Shown here: one piece after another, positions 8,279-20,825 of the stretch
Numbering within the stretch: the stretch's first letter is position 1
How the letters are laid out: the number at the start of each line of letters is the position of its first letter
Assembly (NCBI GenBank): GCA_938006335.1
Contig: CALLMF010000018.1
Location: 48,615-112,614, forward strand
Reading direction: 5' to 3'
Length of the DNA stretch: 64,000 bases
Origin: an uncultured Granulosicoccaceae bacterium
GTDB taxonomy: Bacteria; Pseudomonadota; Gammaproteobacteria; Granulosicoccales; Granulosicoccaceae
Notes under the pieces: model-generated
Told to the model about the DNA's origin: nothing
The model's database searches: none
Seen by the model: the letters and a program-made list of their open reading frames with translations, nothing else
Translations under genes and position numbers: made by a program

Positions 8279-9952
8279 TCAACTTTTTGCCCAGGTGTCC
8301 CGTAGGGTGATCACCCGATTGAACACCACCTGGCCCGTGGCGCTCGTGCCCGAGTCCGGAACAAAGTAGCCGAGGCGTTCGAATTGCACAGGCGTGTTCC
8401 CGGTTGCGAGGGACGCTTCCAGTTTGGCGTTTGGCATGACCACAAGTGATTGCGGGTTCAGCACGTCGTCCAGGTCATCTTCCGGCGACGGGTTGGGGGT
8501 CTTGTACAAGCGGTCATACAGTCGAACCTCGGCGTTCATGGCATGGCGTGCCGACACCCAGTGGATAACGCCCTTGACCTTGCGCCCTTCAGGCTTCTTG
8601 CCCAAGGTATTCGCATCGTGTGTGCAGTGCAGTTCGATGACCTTGCCGTCGGCGTCCTTCACCAGCGACTCGCACTTCACGACATAGCTACCACGCAGTC
8701 GCACCTCGCCACCTTCGACCAGGCGCTGCCACTTGGGTGGGGGTACCTCGGCGAAGTCATCGCGTTCGACCCAGAGCTCGCGAGTAAAGGGGACCTGCCG
8801 GGTGCCCTGGGACTCGTCTTGCGGGTGGTTCTGAAAGGTCAGTGGCTCTTCGTGGTCCTCGGGCAGATCAGTGATTATCAGTTTGATCGGATCGAGCACG
8901 GCCAGCCGGCGCGGCGCCGCAACGTTCAGCTCATCACGAATGCAGGTCTCGAGCAGCGCCATGTCTGTCCAGGCGGCGTTCTTGGTCACGCCGATGAGAT
9001 CGCAAAAGCGGCGAATGGCGGCTGGCGGGAAGCCGCGACGTCGAAGCCCTGCAAGGGTCGGCATGCGCGGATCGTCCCACCCATCGACATGGCCTTCCTG
9101 CACCAGTCGAAGCAGGTAGCGCTTGGACAGCAGCGTGTATTCCAGCAACAGCGGCCCGAATTCGATCTGCTGCGGGTGAACCGGTGTGTTCAGCGTATCG
9201 AGAATCCAGTCGTAGAGCGGACGGTGATCTTCAAACTCGAGCGTACATAGTGAGTGCGTAATGCCCTCGATCGCATCCGACAGGCAGTGCGTGTAGTCGT
9301 ACATCGGGTAGATCGACCAGGTGTCGCCGGTGCGGATATGGTTCACCTTGCGGATGCGGTACACCACCGGATCGCGCAGGTTGATGTTGCCTGAGGCCAT
9401 GTCGATCCTGGCGCGCAGCACGTGTTCACCATCGTTGAACTCACCCGCCTTCATCCGTTCGAACAGATCAAGATTCTCCTCGACACTGCGCTCCCGGTAG
9501 GGGCTGGGCGTACCCGGTGCTTTCAGCGTGCCGCGCATTTCGCGGATTTCATCGGCGCTGCAGGAGTCGACGTAGGCGTTACCGCTCTTGATCAACTCGC
9601 AGGCGTAGGCGTACAGCTGATCGAAATAATCGGAGGCATGGCGCAGCTGCGCCCACTCGAATCCGAGCCAGCTGACGTCCTTCTTGATCGCGTCGATGAA
9701 CTCGGCGTCTTCCTTGACGGGGTTGGTGTCGTCAAAGCGCAGGTTGCAGTGACCCTTGTAGTCCCGAGCAACCCCGAAGTTCAGGCAGATCGATTTTGCA
9801 TGCCCGATGTGCAGGTATCCGTTTGGCTCTGGTGGGAAGCGCGTGTACACCTGTCCCTCGTTCTTGCCTTCGGCAAGGTCCGCATCGATGCGGTGTCGAA
9901 TGAAATTGACCGGCCCGGTGGGGCCATCGTCAGAGGTGTCTTCTGCGGACAT
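8279..9952 (-). CDS. glnS: glutaminyl-tRNA synthetase
   Basis: This class Ic synthetase charges tRNA-Gln with glutamine in the cytosol. At 557 residues it is close to the E. coli enzyme (554). The catalytic HIGH motif is in [15 protein letters not shown] and the KMSKS-equivalent is [11 protein letters not shown]. Other family marks are [19 protein letters not shown] and [20 protein letters not shown], followed by the C-terminal beta-barrel anticodon-binding domains. The ATG at 9952 starts [10 protein letters not shown], which gives the normal N-terminus before [12 protein letters not shown]. Upstream in-frame codons continue but look like non-coding translation. A direct GlnRS supports assignment to the Gamma/Beta lineage. 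Confidence 0.97.
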   Translation of the reverse strand: MSAEDTSDDGPTGPVNFIRHRIDADLAEGKNEGQVYTRFPPEPNGYLHIGHAKSICLNFGVARDYKGHCNLRFDDTNPVKEDAEFIDAIKKDVSWLGFEWAQLRHASDYFDQLYAYACELIKSGNAYVDSCSADEIREMRGTLKAPGTPSPYRERSVEENLDLFERMKAGEFNDGEHVLRARIDMASGNINLRDPVVYRIRKVNHIRTGDTWSIYPMYDYTHCLSDAIEGITHSLCTLEFEDHRPLYDWILDTLNTPVHPQQIEFGPLLLEYTLLSKRYLLRLVQEGHVDGWDDPRMPTLAGLRRRGFPPAAIRRFCDLIGVTKNAAWTDMALLETCIRDELNVAAPRRLAVLDPIKLIITDLPEDHEEPLTFQNHPQDESQGTRQVPFTRELWVERDDFAEVPPPKWQRLVEGGEVRLRGSYVVKCESLVKDADGKVIELHCTHDANTLGKKPEGRKVKGVIHWVSARHAMNAEVRLYDRLYKTPNPSPEDDLDDVLNPQSLVVMPNAKLEASLATGNTPVQFERLGYFVPDSGTSATGQVVFNRVITLRDTWAKS

Positions 9953-10022
9953 GTAAGCGGGGTAGGGGCAAGCGGGTACGGCCAATGCCGTGGTCACCCG
10001 CGAGTATACGGACGCCGTTGCC

Positions 10023-10622
10023 TCAACGCAGCGCGGCGATGCGTTTGATGTAGCGCTCGGTTTCCGGAAACGGAGGTACACCGCCGTACTTGTCGACGTT
10101 ACCGGGCCCCGCGTTATAGGCCGCCAGAGCCAGCGTCTCGGAGCCGAATCGCTTGAGCATGTGTGACAGGTAGCGTGCGCCGCCGTCGAGGTTGCTCTCG
10201 GCATCGAAGCTGTTGCTGACGCCGAGCGATCGGGCCGTCGCGGGCATCAGCTGGGTCAGCCCTTCGGCACCTGCGCTCGAGCGGGCACGGCTGTCAAAGC
10301 AGGACTCGACCCGCACCAGGGCAAGCAGCAGGTCTGTCTCCAGACCGTGCTTGCTGGCGGCGGCAGCAATACGAGGTCGCCATGTCCTGGCACGTTGATT
10401 CAGCGCGGCGGGGGTCAGTCCGGCGCAGGAGGCCGTGGCCGTCGGGCGCCCGAAATCGGTGCGGTAGGACGTGCGCTGTATGCCATCGCCTGCCGGAACA
10501 TCGCTGAACACAGCGCGCCCGTTGCTATCGCGGTGTTGGAACACGGTACTGGCGGCCACCTGCCACTGGAGCAGCAGCAACGCGACACCGAGTGTCAGCC
10601 TGACTGTCGAATCCTTGCGCAC
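10023..10622 (-). CDS. secreted lytic transglycosylase with DUF4124
   Basis: This 199-residue periplasmic protein begins with a signal peptide ([19 protein letters not shown]). A short DUF4124-like segment follows ([20 protein letters not shown]). A C-terminal SLT domain has the catalytic Glu in [11 protein letters not shown], then [15 protein letters not shown] and [17 protein letters not shown], the standard lysozyme-like motifs. It should cleave peptidoglycan between MurNAc and GlcNAc. The start is GTG at 10622, the only initiation codon that gives a proper signal peptide; the ribosome binding site is weak. It is divergent from the M61 peptidase gene. Confidence 0.88.
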   Translation of the reverse strand: MRKDSTVRLTLGVALLLLQWQVAASTVFQHRDSNGRAVFSDVPAGDGIQRTSYRTDFGRPTATASCAGLTPAALNQRARTWRPRIAAAASKHGLETDLLLALVRVESCFDSRARSSAGAEGLTQLMPATARSLGVSNSFDAESNLDGGARYLSHMLKRFGSETLALAAYNAGPGNVDKYGGVPPFPETERYIKRIAALR

Positions 10623-10747
10623 GGAATCTCTAGCGGCACATCGCCATGACTGTGATGCCTTGCGCCTCGTTGCAGTGAAGCAGTCGAGGTTTTTCCAACG
10701 GGGTTACCATCGCGCCCCTGTCGATTGACCTAAGCGCGGATGCGTTC

Positions 10748-12541
10748 ATGACATTGCATTACACGGTAAGTCCGGCGCGGCCCGACGCTCATGTGTACGA
10801 GGTGACCTTGCGCGTGGAAGGCGCCGTCGCCGAGGGTGAGCACCTGTGTGTGGCGCGCTGGATACCGGGCAGTTACATGCTTCGCAACTTTGCCAGGAGC
10901 ATCCTGCGCATGACCGCCCGCAGCGCAGGCAGGGACGTCGCACTGACCAAGCTCGACACCAGTACCTGGCTGCTTCCGGCGGCGTCCGACGGTCTGGACA
11001 TCCAGCTCGAGGTCCATGCGCACGAAGCGTCGGTGCGTGCAGCCTGGCTCGATCGACAGCGCGGGTTCTTCAACGGCACCAGTCTGTTTCCCTGCCTGCC
11101 GTCGCGTGTGTCGGATCCCGTGCAACTCACCATCTCGCCGCCGACCCATGAGCAAGGGGCTGCGTGGCGCGTCGCAACGACGCTGCCGGTTGTCGATGTC
11201 GACGCGTCAGGTTTTGGTCTGTACCAGGCACAAGACTGGGACGAACTCATCGATCATCCGGTGGAGATGGGGTGTCTTGATGAGGTCTGTTTTGATGCCT
11301 GCGGTGTACCTCATGCGATGGTGCTTGCAGGCGGCGGTCGCTTTGATGACGCGCGGCTGATCGAGGATCTCACGCTCATTTGCGAGCACCACATTCGATT
11401 CTTCGGTGAGCCTGCACCGGTGGATCAATACCTGTTTCAGGTGGCCTTGATGGAGTCGGGCTATGGCGGTCTGGAACACCGCGCATCGACTGCGCTGATG
11501 GCGACGCGACAAAGCCTGCCGTCGCCCGGTGCGGGCGACACGCGCAGTGATGACTACGTGACGTTTCTCGGGCTGTGTAGTCACGAGTATTTCCATACCT
11601 GGAACGTCAAGCGGATAAAGCCAGCGCGTTTCATGCCCTTCGATCTCGATCGGGAAGCGCCGACACGGCTGCTGTGGTTCTTTGAAGGCGTGACGTCCTA
11701 CTACGATGATCTTGCGCTGGTCCGCTGTGGTGTCATCGACTCGAAAAAGTATCTGGAGTTGTTGTCGAAAACCATCACGCGCGTGCAGCGTGGTAGCGGT
11801 CGCCACGTGCAGAGCGTGACCGACTCAAGCCTTGATGCCTGGACCAAGTTCTACATGCAGGACGAGAATGCCGCCAACGCCATCGTCAGCTACTACGCCA
11901 AGGGAGCGCTTGTCGCCTTGTGTCTTGATGCGTGGATACGCGACGCGTCAGGCGGTACGCGTTCTCTGGATGATCTGATGCGCGCGCTCTGGAAGCGTTG
12001 GCAGGATACAGGTGCCGGGCTTGCAGAAAAAGAGCCGGAGCAGCAGGTCGCCGAGTTGGCAGGTGATGCGATTGCACAGCGTTTGTCGGATGTTCTCGAC
12101 GCTACCGGCGACCTGCCCCTGGAAGAGGCGCTCGCCCTGTTGGGTGTGTCGCTGACGTGGCGGGCGCGGGTAGGACGATCCGATACCGGCGGCTCAGCCA
12201 AGCCCGGTGCGACGGCGGGGCCTTGGTTTGGCGCCGCAGTCAAGTCCACCGATGGCGGGCTGCGTCTGCTGCAGGTGAGCAACGGTAGTCCTGCAGAGCG
12301 TGCCGGGTTGGCACCGGGCGATGTGCTGATCGCCGTCGAGCAATATCGTGTGACCGATGACAGCCTCGATGATCTTCTCGCCCGACATGCAACCTCAGAC
12401 TCGGTTCAGGTTCATCTGTTTCGTAACGGGCGGCTCGAGTCGGCAACCTTGCCGATAGGCCTTGCGCCTTCTGATACCGCACAGCTTGACGTCACTGACC
12501 CGACCCGGCTCGAACAGTGGCTCGGCACGGCATCATCATGA
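10748..12541 (+). CDS. M61 family peptidase with PDZ domain
   Basis: This 597-residue protein is an M61 (glycyl aminopeptidase-type) metallopeptidase. The N-terminal 150 residues form the family's beta domain (VARWIPGSYMLRNFAR). The zinc site is SHEYFHTWNVKRIKP, with HEYFH at residues 279-283 and the third ligand Glu in WFFEGVTSYYDDL near residue 313. A PDZ domain lies at about residues 470-560 (GLRLLQVSNGSPAERAGLAPGDVLIAV). No signal peptide is present, so it is predicted cytosolic. Its stop overlaps the birA start by four bases (ATGA), indicating one transcript. Confidence 0.9.
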   Translation: MTLHYTVSPARPDAHVYEVTLRVEGAVAEGEHLCVARWIPGSYMLRNFARSILRMTARSAGRDVALTKLDTSTWLLPAASDGLDIQLEVHAHEASVRAAWLDRQRGFFNGTSLFPCLPSRVSDPVQLTISPPTHEQGAAWRVATTLPVVDVDASGFGLYQAQDWDELIDHPVEMGCLDEVCFDACGVPHAMVLAGGGRFDDARLIEDLTLICEHHIRFFGEPAPVDQYLFQVALMESGYGGLEHRASTALMATRQSLPSPGAGDTRSDDYVTFLGLCSHEYFHTWNVKRIKPARFMPFDLDREAPTRLLWFFEGVTSYYDDLALVRCGVIDSKKYLELLSKTITRVQRGSGRHVQSVTDSSLDAWTKFYMQDENAANAIVSYYAKGALVALCLDAWIRDASGGTRSLDDLMRALWKRWQDTGAGLAEKEPEQQVAELAGDAIAQRLSDVLDATGDLPLEEALALLGVSLTWRARVGRSDTGGSAKPGATAGPWFGAAVKSTDGGLRLLQVSNGSPAERAGLAPGDVLIAVEQYRVTDDSLDDLLARHATSDSVQVHLFRNGRLESATLPIGLAPSDTAQLDVTDPTRLEQWLGTASS

Positions 12542-13335
12542 AGCCGGACGAAGTACTGATCAAGACAGCGCTGTCCGAGCGAGGGCACACACTTGAGGTA
12601 CACACCTTCGAGACGCTGGGGTCGACCAACGCGTGGCTTTCCGAGCATGATATTGCGCGTGGTGTGTGCATTACCGACCATCAGCCCGCGGGCAGGGGCA
12701 GGCGTGGTCGCGTGTGGGATGCCGTCGCTGGCAACATCACCTTTTCCATTGCACAGACGATGGATGTCGCTGCACGCACGATATCCCAGGTGCCGCTCGT
12801 CACAGGTATCGCCTGCGCTGAAGCATTGCGCGCGGGTCTCGGTATCGATGTTCAGGTGAAATGGCCGAATGATCTGCTCGTCAATGGTGAGAAGCTGGGT
12901 GGCCTGCTTCACGAATCAGCTGCTCGCCCCGGTGGGCAGCGGGTCATCGGTGGCATCGGGGTGAACCTTGTCGATGATTCTGCTGTCATTGATAGCACGT
13001 CTGGTCGTACTTCCCTGGGGGCCAAGGGTATTTCTTCTGATCGGCGCGATGAGCTGGTAGCAATGCTGGCCGTTGCGGTGCTGGACGCCTGGGAGGCATG
13101 GGCGCAGAGCGGCTGGTCTGCATTTGCGGATCGCTGGAGTCGTGTGGATGCCCTGGTCGATGTGCCCGTGCGTGTATTCAGTGGCTTGCCTGGTGACGGT
13201 GGCGCGTCCTTTGATGGACGGGCGTGCGGCGTTGATCAAGGTGGAGCGCTACAGGTGCAAACGCCTGACGGCGAAGTGCATCGGGTGCAGGCCGGCGACG
13301 TGTCGGTGCGTCCTCGCCACGCGGGTGCTTGTTAG
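12538..13335 (+). CDS. birA: biotin--[acetyl-CoA-carboxylase] ligase without repressor domain
   Basis: This is a 265-residue biotin protein ligase. It activates biotin to biotinyl-AMP and transfers it to the biotin carboxyl carrier protein. The catalytic core begins early: FETLGSTNAWLSEHD, then the adenylate loop GRGRRGRVWDA, then VQVKWPNDLLVNGEKLGGLLHE. A short C-terminal SH3-like domain ends at VHRVQAGDVSVRPRH. The N-terminal winged helix of E. coli BirA is absent, so this should be a monofunctional ligase that cannot repress biotin synthesis itself. The ATG at 12538 overlaps the stop of the M61 gene. coaX follows 21 bp downstream. Confidence 0.93.
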   Translation: MKPDEVLIKTALSERGHTLEVHTFETLGSTNAWLSEHDIARGVCITDHQPAGRGRRGRVWDAVAGNITFSIAQTMDVAARTISQVPLVTGIACAEALRAGLGIDVQVKWPNDLLVNGEKLGGLLHESAARPGGQRVIGGIGVNLVDDSAVIDSTSGRTSLGAKGISSDRRDELVAMLAVAVLDAWEAWAQSGWSAFADRWSRVDALVDVPVRVFSGLPGDGGASFDGRACGVDQGGALQVQTPDGEVHRVQAGDVSVRPRHAGAC

Positions 13336-13356
13336 AACTTTTTTCTGGAACTGTGA

Positions 13357-14121
13357 ATGAAGCTGCTCGTTGATATCGGGAACTCGCGTGTCAAGTCCGC
13401 GCTGGATGATGGCAATGGCTTGCGTCCGCTGGAGACCTTTGCCTGGAACGATGTGTTCCTGCATGAGGTGCTGGCGCGTCACTGGATCAATGCACTCGAG
13501 CACGAGAGCCCGACGTCGATACACGTATCCAATGTCGCCGGGGATCGTCTGCTGCCGAACCTGACCGCCTGGTGTTGCAAGCACTGGAGCCTGCGGCCGA
13601 TCCCCCTGGAGTCGACGGCGCGTTTCAATGGCCTGGTCAATGGTTACGTGGAGCCGGCAACGCTCGGGGTTGATCGCTGGGCTGCGATGATCGGCGCACA
13701 TCATGAGTACGCCGGGCCACTGTGCGTTGTGGATTCGGGCACGGCCACCACGGTGGATGTGATCACGGCCGAAGGACAGCACATCGGCGGCGCAATTCTT
13801 CCCGGTGTGTACACCATGCGCCGCTCGCTGGGAAAGTACACCGCCGCCCTGTTTGCCGCGGACACGGAGATCGCTGCGTTTTCCGACAACACCGCGAGCG
13901 CAATTGCAGGCGGCACGGGCTTCGCATCGGTCGGTGCCATCGATCGCCTGGTCAGTGAGGCCGAGGCGCGAGTCGGGTCCGTGACCACCGTGGTTACCGG
14001 TGGCGAGTCCGGCATTCTCGAGAGTCTGACGCAGCGTCCCGTTGTGCGAGATCCGCTTCTGGTACTCAAGGGCATCAAGGTCGTTGCGGACACCAACCCG
14101 GAGTCTCGACCCTGCGATTAG
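13357..14121 (+). CDS. coaX: type III pantothenate kinase
   Basis: This enzyme makes 4'-phosphopantothenate from pantothenate and ATP, the first step to coenzyme A. It has the three family motifs: LLVDIGNSRVKSA at the N-terminus (phosphate 1), LGVDRWAAMIGAH in the middle, and VVDSGTATTVDVI, followed by GGAILPGVYTMRRSL. The length of 254 residues is typical. The C-terminal TVVTGGESGIL and the ending KVVADTNPESRPCD are ordinary. It lies directly after birA, where E. coli carries the non-homologous coaA, and 43 bp before tRNA-Thr. Confidence 0.94.
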   Translation: MKLLVDIGNSRVKSALDDGNGLRPLETFAWNDVFLHEVLARHWINALEHESPTSIHVSNVAGDRLLPNLTAWCCKHWSLRPIPLESTARFNGLVNGYVEPATLGVDRWAAMIGAHHEYAGPLCVVDSGTATTVDVITAEGQHIGGAILPGVYTMRRSLGKYTAALFAADTEIAAFSDNTASAIAGGTGFASVGAIDRLVSEAEARVGSVTTVVTGGESGILESLTQRPVVRDPLLVLKGIKVVADTNPESRPCD

Positions 14122-14164
14122 GCACGTTGCATGCAACCATTCCGGGGCCTACAATCAGGCCCAC

Positions 14165-14240
14165 GCCGGCGTAGCTCAGTTGGTAGAGCAACTGTCTTGT
14201 AAACAGTAGGTCCGCGGTTCGATTCCGTGTGCCGGCACCA
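14165..14240 (+). tRNA. tRNA-Thr (anticodon TGT)
   Basis: A 76-base cloverleaf with a 7-bp acceptor stem (GCCGGCG / TGCCGGC, closing G-T pair), D arm GCTCAGTTGGTAGAGC, anticodon stem ACTGT/ACAGT with loop CTTGTAA (anticodon TGT at 14198-14200), T arm with GGTTCGATTCC, discriminator A and encoded CCA. The anticodon UGU reads ACA and related Thr codons. It sits behind birA-coaX, like thrU behind birA-coaA in E. coli, but no tRNA-Tyr, tRNA-Gly or tuf gene follows. Confidence 0.97.
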
Positions 14241-14255
14241 TTTTTCTTAACGCAT

Positions 14256-14273
14256 CACCGCCTCCGGGCGGTG
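14256..14273 (+). terminator. probable terminator after tRNA-Thr
   Basis: A perfect 7-bp stem (CACCGCC / GGCGGTG) with a TCCG loop lies 15 bp past the tRNA and is followed by TTGTCGTTTT, an imperfect T-rich run. It likely ends the tRNA transcript. Confidence 0.55.
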
Positions 14274-14386
14274 TTGTCGTTTTGAGGCGTGTCATCTTGC
14301 AGTATTGCGAGCGTTCGAGTCCGCACCAACCGCTGTTTTTCTCGTGCTGAGGTGTCAATCGAGCCAAGCGCGTAAACTGTTGCGCT

Positions 14387-15460
14387 GTGAGCGCCAATTC
14401 CGCCAACGACACGCCCCAGGTTCCGTGCACCTACTTGCGCACGCTGGTGGCGACGGTCGAGCAGGGGCAGCGCGATGTCGACGAGTTTCTCGCGTCCGAG
14501 GGGCTGTCGCGCGAAGCGCTTGCCACGCGCGACTACGTTCCTGCCGACCTCTTCGGTCGCTTGTACAAGCGCGGCATGCGCTTGCTCGACAACGAGGCCC
14601 TCGGCATGGTGTCGGCGCGTCCAGTGCCTACCGGTACGTTTCGTCTGATGTGCTTGAGCATGATCTCCTGCCAGACCATCGGCGAGATCATGGATCGCGC
14701 TGATGAATTCTTCGATGTCTTTGACGTTGCGTGCATCAAGCCTGTCGCTGTGCCGGAAGGGGATGCCGTTCGAGTCACGTTTGGCACGCCACGGCGTCGT
14801 GATGTGGCAGAGACGCAGCGCGTGCTTGCCAACTCGGAGCCAGTTGTCATCCGTACCTCTCTTTATTACTGGTACAACCTGCTTGGCTGGTTCGCCGGGC
14901 GTGCGCTGTCGCTTCGCAATGTGGATTTCGCCTTCCCGGAGGGACCGGGTGGTTACGACTGGCGCACCTTGTATAACGCACCGGTGGTGTTTGATGCCGA
15001 GACATCCGGTCTTGTCATGCCGAGACGGGTGTTGTCCTTGCCGAACGTGCAAAGCGAACAGACCCTTGCCGAGTTCCTGCAGGAAACGCCGTACCGTCTC
15101 GTGGTGCCGTCATTCGTGCCGCCCACCTTGCAGGATCGCTTGCGTGCCTTGTTTGCGCAAATGCCAGGGGATACCCCGCCAACGTCGGAAGAAATTGCGT
15201 CTCGTGTCGGCATGTCGGTGAGCACGCTCCGCCGCAAACTGTCCGCCGAGGGTGTCAGCTGGCAATCATTGAAGGAAGAGGGGCGGCGCACAGCGGCACT
15301 TCGGTTCGTGGCCGATACGGACCTGCCCATCGCCGAAATCTCGCGCTTGCTTGGCTTTGAAGAGGCGAGTACGTTTTTTCGGGCGTTTCGCCGCTGGACG
15401 GGTACGACGCCGACGCGTTACCGTGCCTCGGTGTCAAACGGTGAGCCGGTCGACGATTGA
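14387..15460 (+). CDS. AraC family transcriptional regulator
   Basis: This 357-residue regulator has a long N-terminal ligand domain of the arabinose-binding-like type seen in OruR/ArgR-like AraC proteins (LMCLSMISCQTIGEIMDRA, then TSLYYWYNLLGWFAGR). A C-terminal AraC DNA-binding domain has two helix-turn-helix units at about residues 260-350 (EEIASRVGMSVSTLRRKL and IAEISRLLGFEEASTFFRAF, ending WTGTTPTRYR). The start is a GTG at 14387. It lies 175 bp upstream of the beta-oxidation genes in the same direction, so control of that operon, perhaps by an acyl-CoA or fatty acid, is the natural inference. Confidence 0.9.
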   Translation: MSANSANDTPQVPCTYLRTLVATVEQGQRDVDEFLASEGLSREALATRDYVPADLFGRLYKRGMRLLDNEALGMVSARPVPTGTFRLMCLSMISCQTIGEIMDRADEFFDVFDVACIKPVAVPEGDAVRVTFGTPRRRDVAETQRVLANSEPVVIRTSLYYWYNLLGWFAGRALSLRNVDFAFPEGPGGYDWRTLYNAPVVFDAETSGLVMPRRVLSLPNVQSEQTLAEFLQETPYRLVVPSFVPPTLQDRLRALFAQMPGDTPPTSEEIASRVGMSVSTLRRKLSAEGVSWQSLKEEGRRTAALRFVADTDLPIAEISRLLGFEEASTFFRAFRRWTGTTPTRYRASVSNGEPVDD

Positions 15461-15472
15461 TCCGAAATGCGA

Positions 15473-15508
15473 GTTTTGCGGCTGACATTTCGGTAACTGA
15501 CGCAAAAC
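15473..15508. promoter_or_regulatory. inverted repeat upstream of beta-oxidation operon
   Basis: Perfect 8-bp arms GTTTTGCG (15473-15480) and CGCAAAAC (15501-15508) are separated by 20 bases in the gap between the AraC gene and the acyl-CoA dehydrogenase gene. The neighbouring bases extend the symmetry loosely (GCTGAC / ACTGA). It could be an operator for a fatty-acid-responsive regulator. No T-run follows, so it is not a terminator. Confidence 0.4.
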
Positions 15509-15634
15509 GCCATTCGCTGATGGTGTATGTGATATTGAGGTGCCGGATCAGTACGGAGACACTGTAGTCGCTGGCCATTGGCCGTTTTTGTCGCCCACCT
15601 GGCTGAACTTGCAGCCAGCCGACTGGAGACCGCG

Positions 15635-17434
15635 ATGAGCTATACCGCACCGCTTGCCGACATGCGCTTTGCGCTTCGGGACGTACTCGACTTCGATGCG
15701 CACTATGCGTCCCTGACCGGCGCTGATGATGCCGACCCCGATACGGTCGACGCGATCCTCGAGGAGGGCGGGCGCTTTGCCAGCGAAGTCCTCGCCGACC
15801 TGAACGCCGTGGGTGACAGTGAGGGTTGTACCCGCCATGAGGACGGTACCGTCACCACGCCAACGGGCTTCAAGGAGGCCTACGAGCAGTACGTTGAAGG
15901 CGGTTGGCCGTCGATGACACAGAGCGTTGAACACGGTGGCCAGGGGCTGCCCGAGTCACTCGGTACGATTCTCTCGGAGATGAACGGCACCGCCAACTGG
16001 GCCTGGTCGATGTACCCCGGTCTGTCTCACGGCGCCATGAAGACGATTGCCGCACACGGCAGTGACGAGCAGCGCGATGTCTGGCTGGGCAAGCTGGTGT
16101 CCGGTGAGTGGACCGGCACCATGTGTCTTACCGAATCTCACTGTGGCACCGATCTGGGCCTTTTGAAAACGCGCGCAGAACCTTCCGATGACGGGAGCTA
16201 CAGGATCACCGGGCAGAAGATATTCATCTCTGCAGGCGAGCACGACATGGCCGGGAACATCGTGCATATCGTGTTGGCACGCCTGCCGGATGCTCCGGCG
16301 GGCACGCGTGGCATCTCCCTGTTTATCGTGCCCCGCAACCTGCTTGCTGACGACGGGTCGGTCGCTGAGCGCAATGCGATGTCCTGTGGCTCGATTGAGC
16401 ACAAGATGGGCATCCACGGCAACGCGACCTGCGTGCTGAACTTCGACGGTGCCAAGGCCTGGTTGATCGGGCCGCCCAACCGTGGGCTGAACTGCATGTT
16501 CACGTTCATGAATACCGCGCGTATCGGCACCGCCCTGCAAGGGCTGGCTCACGCCGAGCGAGCATTTCAGGGCTCGCTGGCCTATGCCAGGGATCGTTTG
16601 CAGATGCGTTCGCTCAGTGGTGCTGTCGAGCCCGAGAAGGCGGCCGACCCGATCATCGTGCACCCCGATGTGCGGCGCATGCTACTGACGCAGAAGGCAC
16701 TTGCTGAAGGCGGCCGATTGTTTCTCTACTACTGCGCGCAGCAGGTCGATCTGGCGCACGACGCGGCCGATGACAAGCGACGCGAGCAGGCGGAGCAGGA
16801 ACTCGCCTTCCTGACCCCGATCGCCAAGGCGTTCCTGACAGAAACCGGTTTTGAGGCAGCCAACCTCGGCCTGCAGTGCTTGGGTGGGCACGGCTACGTA
16901 GCCGAATGGGGCATGGAGCAGAACGTGCGCGACGCACGCATCGCAACGATCTACGAAGGCACGACCGGGATCCAGGCGCTGGATCTGCTGGGGCGCAAGG
17001 TGCTGGCTTCTCGCGGCCAGATTCTCGGCTCGGTGACGCGCCACATCGATGACTTCTGCAAGACCCACGCAGACGAGCCGCGGCTGCAGCGATTCGTGCG
17101 CCCGCTGGCGCAGCATGTTGCGCAGTGGCAGGACCTCACCGCTCGTATCGGCATGGCAGCACTGCAGGACCGCGAGGAGGCAGGCGCGGCTTCTGTCGAC
17201 TATCTAATGTTCTCGGGTTATGTCGTGTTGGCGTGGTTTCACGCGCGGGCAGCTGCAGAGGCCGAACGTCAGCTGGCTGCCGGCGTTGGCAATGCTGCCT
17301 TCCTCACGGCAAAGCGCTTTACCGCACGATTCTATTTCGAACGTCTGTTGCCTCGAACGCGTGCACACGCGGCCACGATGCTCTCAGGCGCTGACAACCT
17401 GATGGATCTCGACGACGCGCACTTCGCGTTCTGA
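15635..17434 (+). CDS. acyl-CoA dehydrogenase, long (DmdC/FadE-like) type
   Basis: This 599-residue flavoprotein catalyses the first beta-oxidation step, making trans-2-enoyl-CoA. It is the ~600-residue subclass. The N-terminal helical domain has GTANWAWSMYPGLSHGA. The FAD/substrate region has GTMCLTESHCGTDLG, and IEHKMGIHGNATCVLNFD follows. The C-terminal domain carries the catalytic Glu in ATIYEGTTGIQALDLLGRK. The last 150 residues form the extra helical domain. The start ATG at 15635 has GGAGA seven bases upstream. fadB follows after 29 bp and fadA overlaps fadB, so the three genes form one operon. Confidence 0.92.
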   Translation: MSYTAPLADMRFALRDVLDFDAHYASLTGADDADPDTVDAILEEGGRFASEVLADLNAVGDSEGCTRHEDGTVTTPTGFKEAYEQYVEGGWPSMTQSVEHGGQGLPESLGTILSEMNGTANWAWSMYPGLSHGAMKTIAAHGSDEQRDVWLGKLVSGEWTGTMCLTESHCGTDLGLLKTRAEPSDDGSYRITGQKIFISAGEHDMAGNIVHIVLARLPDAPAGTRGISLFIVPRNLLADDGSVAERNAMSCGSIEHKMGIHGNATCVLNFDGAKAWLIGPPNRGLNCMFTFMNTARIGTALQGLAHAERAFQGSLAYARDRLQMRSLSGAVEPEKAADPIIVHPDVRRMLLTQKALAEGGRLFLYYCAQQVDLAHDAADDKRREQAEQELAFLTPIAKAFLTETGFEAANLGLQCLGGHGYVAEWGMEQNVRDARIATIYEGTTGIQALDLLGRKVLASRGQILGSVTRHIDDFCKTHADEPRLQRFVRPLAQHVAQWQDLTARIGMAALQDREEAGAASVDYLMFSGYVVLAWFHARAAAEAERQLAAGVGNAAFLTAKRFTARFYFERLLPRTRAHAATMLSGADNLMDLDDAHFAF

Positions 17435-17463
17435 TCCCTTCACCGACTCTGGACGACCACGAC

Positions 17464-20816
<3,353 letters not shown>

Positions 20817-20825
20817 CGCTGATCA

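Noticed and set aside
14165..14240. tRNA-Thr as an att site of an integrated element
   Set aside because: No second copy of the tRNA 3' end and no integrase next to it; the nearest recombinase is 48 kb away.
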